A stretch of 64,000 nt of DNA from NCBI GenBank assembly GCA_037179385.1, contig CM074195.1, positions 25,752,087 through 25,816,086 on the forward strand, written 5' to 3'. The first letter of the stretch is position 1. Each line of letters opens with the position of its first letter. Made by a program: the position numbers and the translations under genes. Source of the stretch: Holothuria scabra (lineage: Eukaryota > Echinodermata > Holothuroidea > Aspidochirotida > Holothuriidae). Under the pieces are notes generated by a model. It searched no databases, had not been told where the DNA came from, and worked only from the letters and a program-made list of their open reading frames with translations. Positions 61,181 to 64,000 of this stretch are shown here, piece by piece.

Positions 61181-64000
61181 TTAATTTTATTAATTAAAAT
61201 TCCTCTTTAAACATTCTACAGAGAAGATATGGGACATCATGGCATTATATGGAATTCTTAAAATCACCTAACCATGATTTTGAATAACTTTAACGAATAG
61301 GCTGACTGGAAAATCAAACTACCCTAAAGCTTGTGGGAATATAAATTAAGCCCTCGGTCATTTTTTCCCTGTCTCCCTGAAGTATAGTGGAAAGATTGAA
61401 CTTGGAAAAATGAAAAACATGTTCCTTCATCATACTCTATGGTAAGGACGGACACCAAGGGAAAGAATTGTATTTTCAATTCGATTGCGACACTTAAAAA
61501 AATAAAGAACAACAATACTCTTTTACAATTAAATGTCTAAAGCAACGTTTCTTTGGCGGGCTTCTGAGGCAAAAAGACAAATTCTGCTACTAGTTAACTG
61601 GTCCACCCGAAGATGCTTCAGTCCGGCGCGCAACCGGTTGGGAAGCCGAATTTAGTGGCAAGTTTATGCCAAGTGGGAGGAAAGCCGCAATACCCGGAGA
61701 AAACCCCTCGTATATCGAGCGGAATTTCAACCCATGCAAATGTAAAACACATGCATTGGTACACAGCAGCTGACATAGGCTACTCTGGTCACTCGACCAC
61801 CTGAGTCCGCCCCCGAATGAGATTTATATGGTTCCAGCCTGATTTCTTCCCGTAGGAGTAAATTAACTTAACATTACACGCACTCCCACTGTCATTGGAA
61901 ACACCAATATCTGTTCGTGCGAAGCAAAGGACGGGTCCCCCTTCCTCCAAAAGTTTTGGAAGCAAAACTTCCTAGACGCAAAGCTGTCCACGGAGAGTGC
62001 TATTAACGGCATCGTTATGTTGGACAGGCCCTTTATAAGCGAAGGAAGATAAAAAATCAACAGACTCCCTCTCCTGGGTTTTCTGTACCGATATCACTAA
62101 AACGTTTCGCGTATGCACTCTCGGGTATACGAGCACTTGCATTTTTAAGCCGGTTGCGCCAAACCCACGAGTTTCCTCAAAACCTCAGAACAATCTAGAA
62201 GTGGCACAAGGATTTGCCGACAAGGGGAAAAGCTCCCCGACGGGGATCAGGGACCAGAATTTCCTAGACCGACAAAAGCGATAAGTTAGTTCCAGTGTGA
62301 TTTCACTTGGCAGAATTTGAGGCGCGTCCGTCATATCGGGGTGTCTATTGAAAGAACCTGCCCTTCATACGAGCAAAATAAAAAAGTAATGTGCGACGGC
62401 AGTTGCCTAGTGTAAAGTTCTCATGGTTGCCAAATTGTAGCCGAATAGATAACCAAATTGAAACGATCGGATGCCAAAGCTAACCAAAATGGGCAAAGTT
62501 GAAAAAGGAAATCAAACTTGAGGGAAACATCATGTATAGTTTCGAACTTAAATTTTAAAACTTTTATTTTACCCATGCACTTTAATTAGTAAGGCGTAAA
62601 TAAACTTTTTCATATCACTTTGCAAACCAGAAAGTGTTTTGTTTTAATGTTAAGAAGTTGACAGTGAACTTTGCGTTTACAAAAATTTGGTAATAAACCT
62701 TGGAGTTTATCCTTCAGCTGAATGGCTTTAAATTTTAAAATTGTCCAGAAGTGGAAATCGATCTTAGGGTAAATTATAGTAACTAATAATGCTTTCAAAG
62801 ATACTAAGTCTTTAAACTGTTAATGAACGACAAATGAAAGTGAGAAGGACCCCGTCAACAAGAAAAATTTATGTTTAAACAATTCTAAATCAACACAACA
62901 TGGAAGTGACAGTCCTTATTTTTTTAATTCCTCAAAGAAACCACGGCACCCTAATTAAACCAACCCATTTTTAAAGAGGAACAACATGAAATTTGAAACA
63001 CTTGCTCTTGAAATATTAACCTGTCACAAATTTTGTTCTTTTAGAAAGAAAAAGAAAAGGAAAGGCGAGTCTGAAAGAAAGTTGGAAAGGGCACAATTGG
63101 CTTTCCCTATTGACAAAAACAAGAGTTTAAACGCAGTTAAAACTGATCGGGTGAAGGGGTTTGAGTCTGTTATATTAATGAATCTAATGCATCTGCTGTG
63201 CGTTATAGCCTACATAGAATTATAAAATTTCATTCCCTGTTTAAGCTTGAAACTTCGAATACGCATAATGGCATCCACTGTGGACAGTAATACGTACAAT
63301 GATTGCGTTACAGTTGCAGCACAAGTACCTGTGACCAACGTGTATCTACATTGGAAAGCCCCCCCCCCCAAAAAAAAGCCCCCCCCCCCCAAAAAAAAAA
63401 AAAAAAATGGCTTCGGTACCTCTTAACATAACATAATATATTTGAGGTTTCATTTTGACCAGGGGTTGTTATTCCAACTATATTGACATAGATGTACAGC
63501 GCCTCTGAAAAAATGAACACCCCCAGACAGCCGGAAATGAAATTTCCCACCCTTGTAACCTGGAAACTAGAAATGAAGAAGACGTCATTTTGAGCTTTCC
63601 TTTGCAATGGAAATTTAACTTCAATAGAAAAACAAACTTGGTAAGTGATCAGAAAATTACGACTCAAAGTGCCACCACCATTAGATGAAATTGTACTATC
63701 TCTTTTCGGTAAAAACTATACAACGGAATCGAAATCATGCTAATGTTTTTGACTCTGTTGCGACTCTTCGTTGTATTGAATTGCAAGGTCCACTGAATTG
63801 GACATTTTTTTTCTTATGTCCGAACTTCCGATTTTGCTTTCAACGTCTTGAAAATATGATACATTACAGCTGTTACAAGGTGGATTTAAATGAATTTTCT
63901 GTCAGATTTATGTGGTATTAGGATTCTTACACTACTGCTTAACATTAGGTGTGATGGAACACAGCCCGACCGATATCCATTACTGTTGCTCGAATTGTGT
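61181..64000. other. Unannotated end region, CpG-richer at 61.5-62.5 kb
   Basis: 61550-62500 is richer in GC and CpG than the rest of the window and free of the common repeats. It might belong to a neighbouring gene's 5' region or an unknown element. A Lys/Glu-rich frame follows an acceptor-like TTGTTCTTTTAG at 63044 but does not fit the receptor's phase. A run of C and A homopolymers lies at 63360-63406. Confidence 0.3.

Noticed and set aside
63045..63225. Lys/Glu-rich frame as a further receptor exon
   Set aside because: It needs phase 2 at its acceptor, which no upstream candidate exon provides; low-complexity start.

Overview
The window looks like AT-rich, intron- and repeat-dense DNA from an animal, most likely a marine invertebrate deuterostome (echinoderm, hemichordate or amphioxus type). 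The reasons are GT-AG introns of 0.5 to 11 kb, tRNA-derived SINEs, LINE 3' ends with (ATT)n tails, and very many small DNA transposons. The species cannot be named from the sequence alone. No prokaryotic genes, viral genomes or CRISPR arrays were seen.

The main gene is a split plus-strand gene from about 7.5 kb to at least 46.4 kb. It encodes a small single-pass receptor of the tumour necrosis factor receptor (TNFR) superfamily. Ten exons join in one continuous reading frame: signal peptide (7549-7692), Cys-rich ectodomain (15109-15191, 20288-20405, 22938-23004), acidic Ser/Thr stalk (24300-24440), transmembrane helix (35145-35273), then a chain of very short cytoplasmic exons (36554-36595, 41000-41026, 45703-45750, 46306-46353). 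All junctions from 22938 onward are phase 1. Two further exons are possible (44658-44771 and 57768-57802). No stop codon or poly(A) end was identified, so the 3' end is open. Nearly all other open reading frames here are chance frames in introns or repeats.

Layout. 0.1-1.5 kb: exact 156-bp tandem array carrying nuclear-receptor-like AGGTCA half-sites. 2.3-2.9 kb: 65-bp satellite with a 260-bp higher-order repeat. 3.25-3.97 kb: element with an 11-bp flanking direct repeat. 5.1-6.4 kb: hAT-type MITE and LINE 3' fragment. 7.1-9.3 kb: TTAA-flanked elements around the first coding exon. 9.5-20 kb: hAT-like elements with 5-bp target duplications, repeat arrays, SINEs and nested MITEs. 20.6-22.1 kb: hAT, piggyBac-type and mariner-type MITEs. 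23.6-24.2 kb: 98-bp minisatellite. 26.4-29.4 kb: 3.1-kb hAT-like element. 36-45.5 kb: SINE, long-inverted-repeat element, second copy of a 1.4-2 kb repeat family, GC-rich element, AGGTCA array, 50-bp perfect palindrome and a piggyBac-type element. 45.7-46.4 kb: a recent tandem exon duplication separated by a LINE tail. 46.5-51.3 kb: SINE cluster, a 1.3-kb hAT-like insertion, hAT MITE, LINE remnant. 51.3-64 kb: mostly unannotated sequence with a few MITEs, one SINE and another AGGTCA array at 59.4-60.7 kb.

Two themes stand out. One is the otherwise hidden receptor gene with its modular tail. The other is a set of dispersed arrays whose units contain perfect DR1 motifs (AGGTCA, one base, AGGTCA), often followed four bases later by a third half-site.
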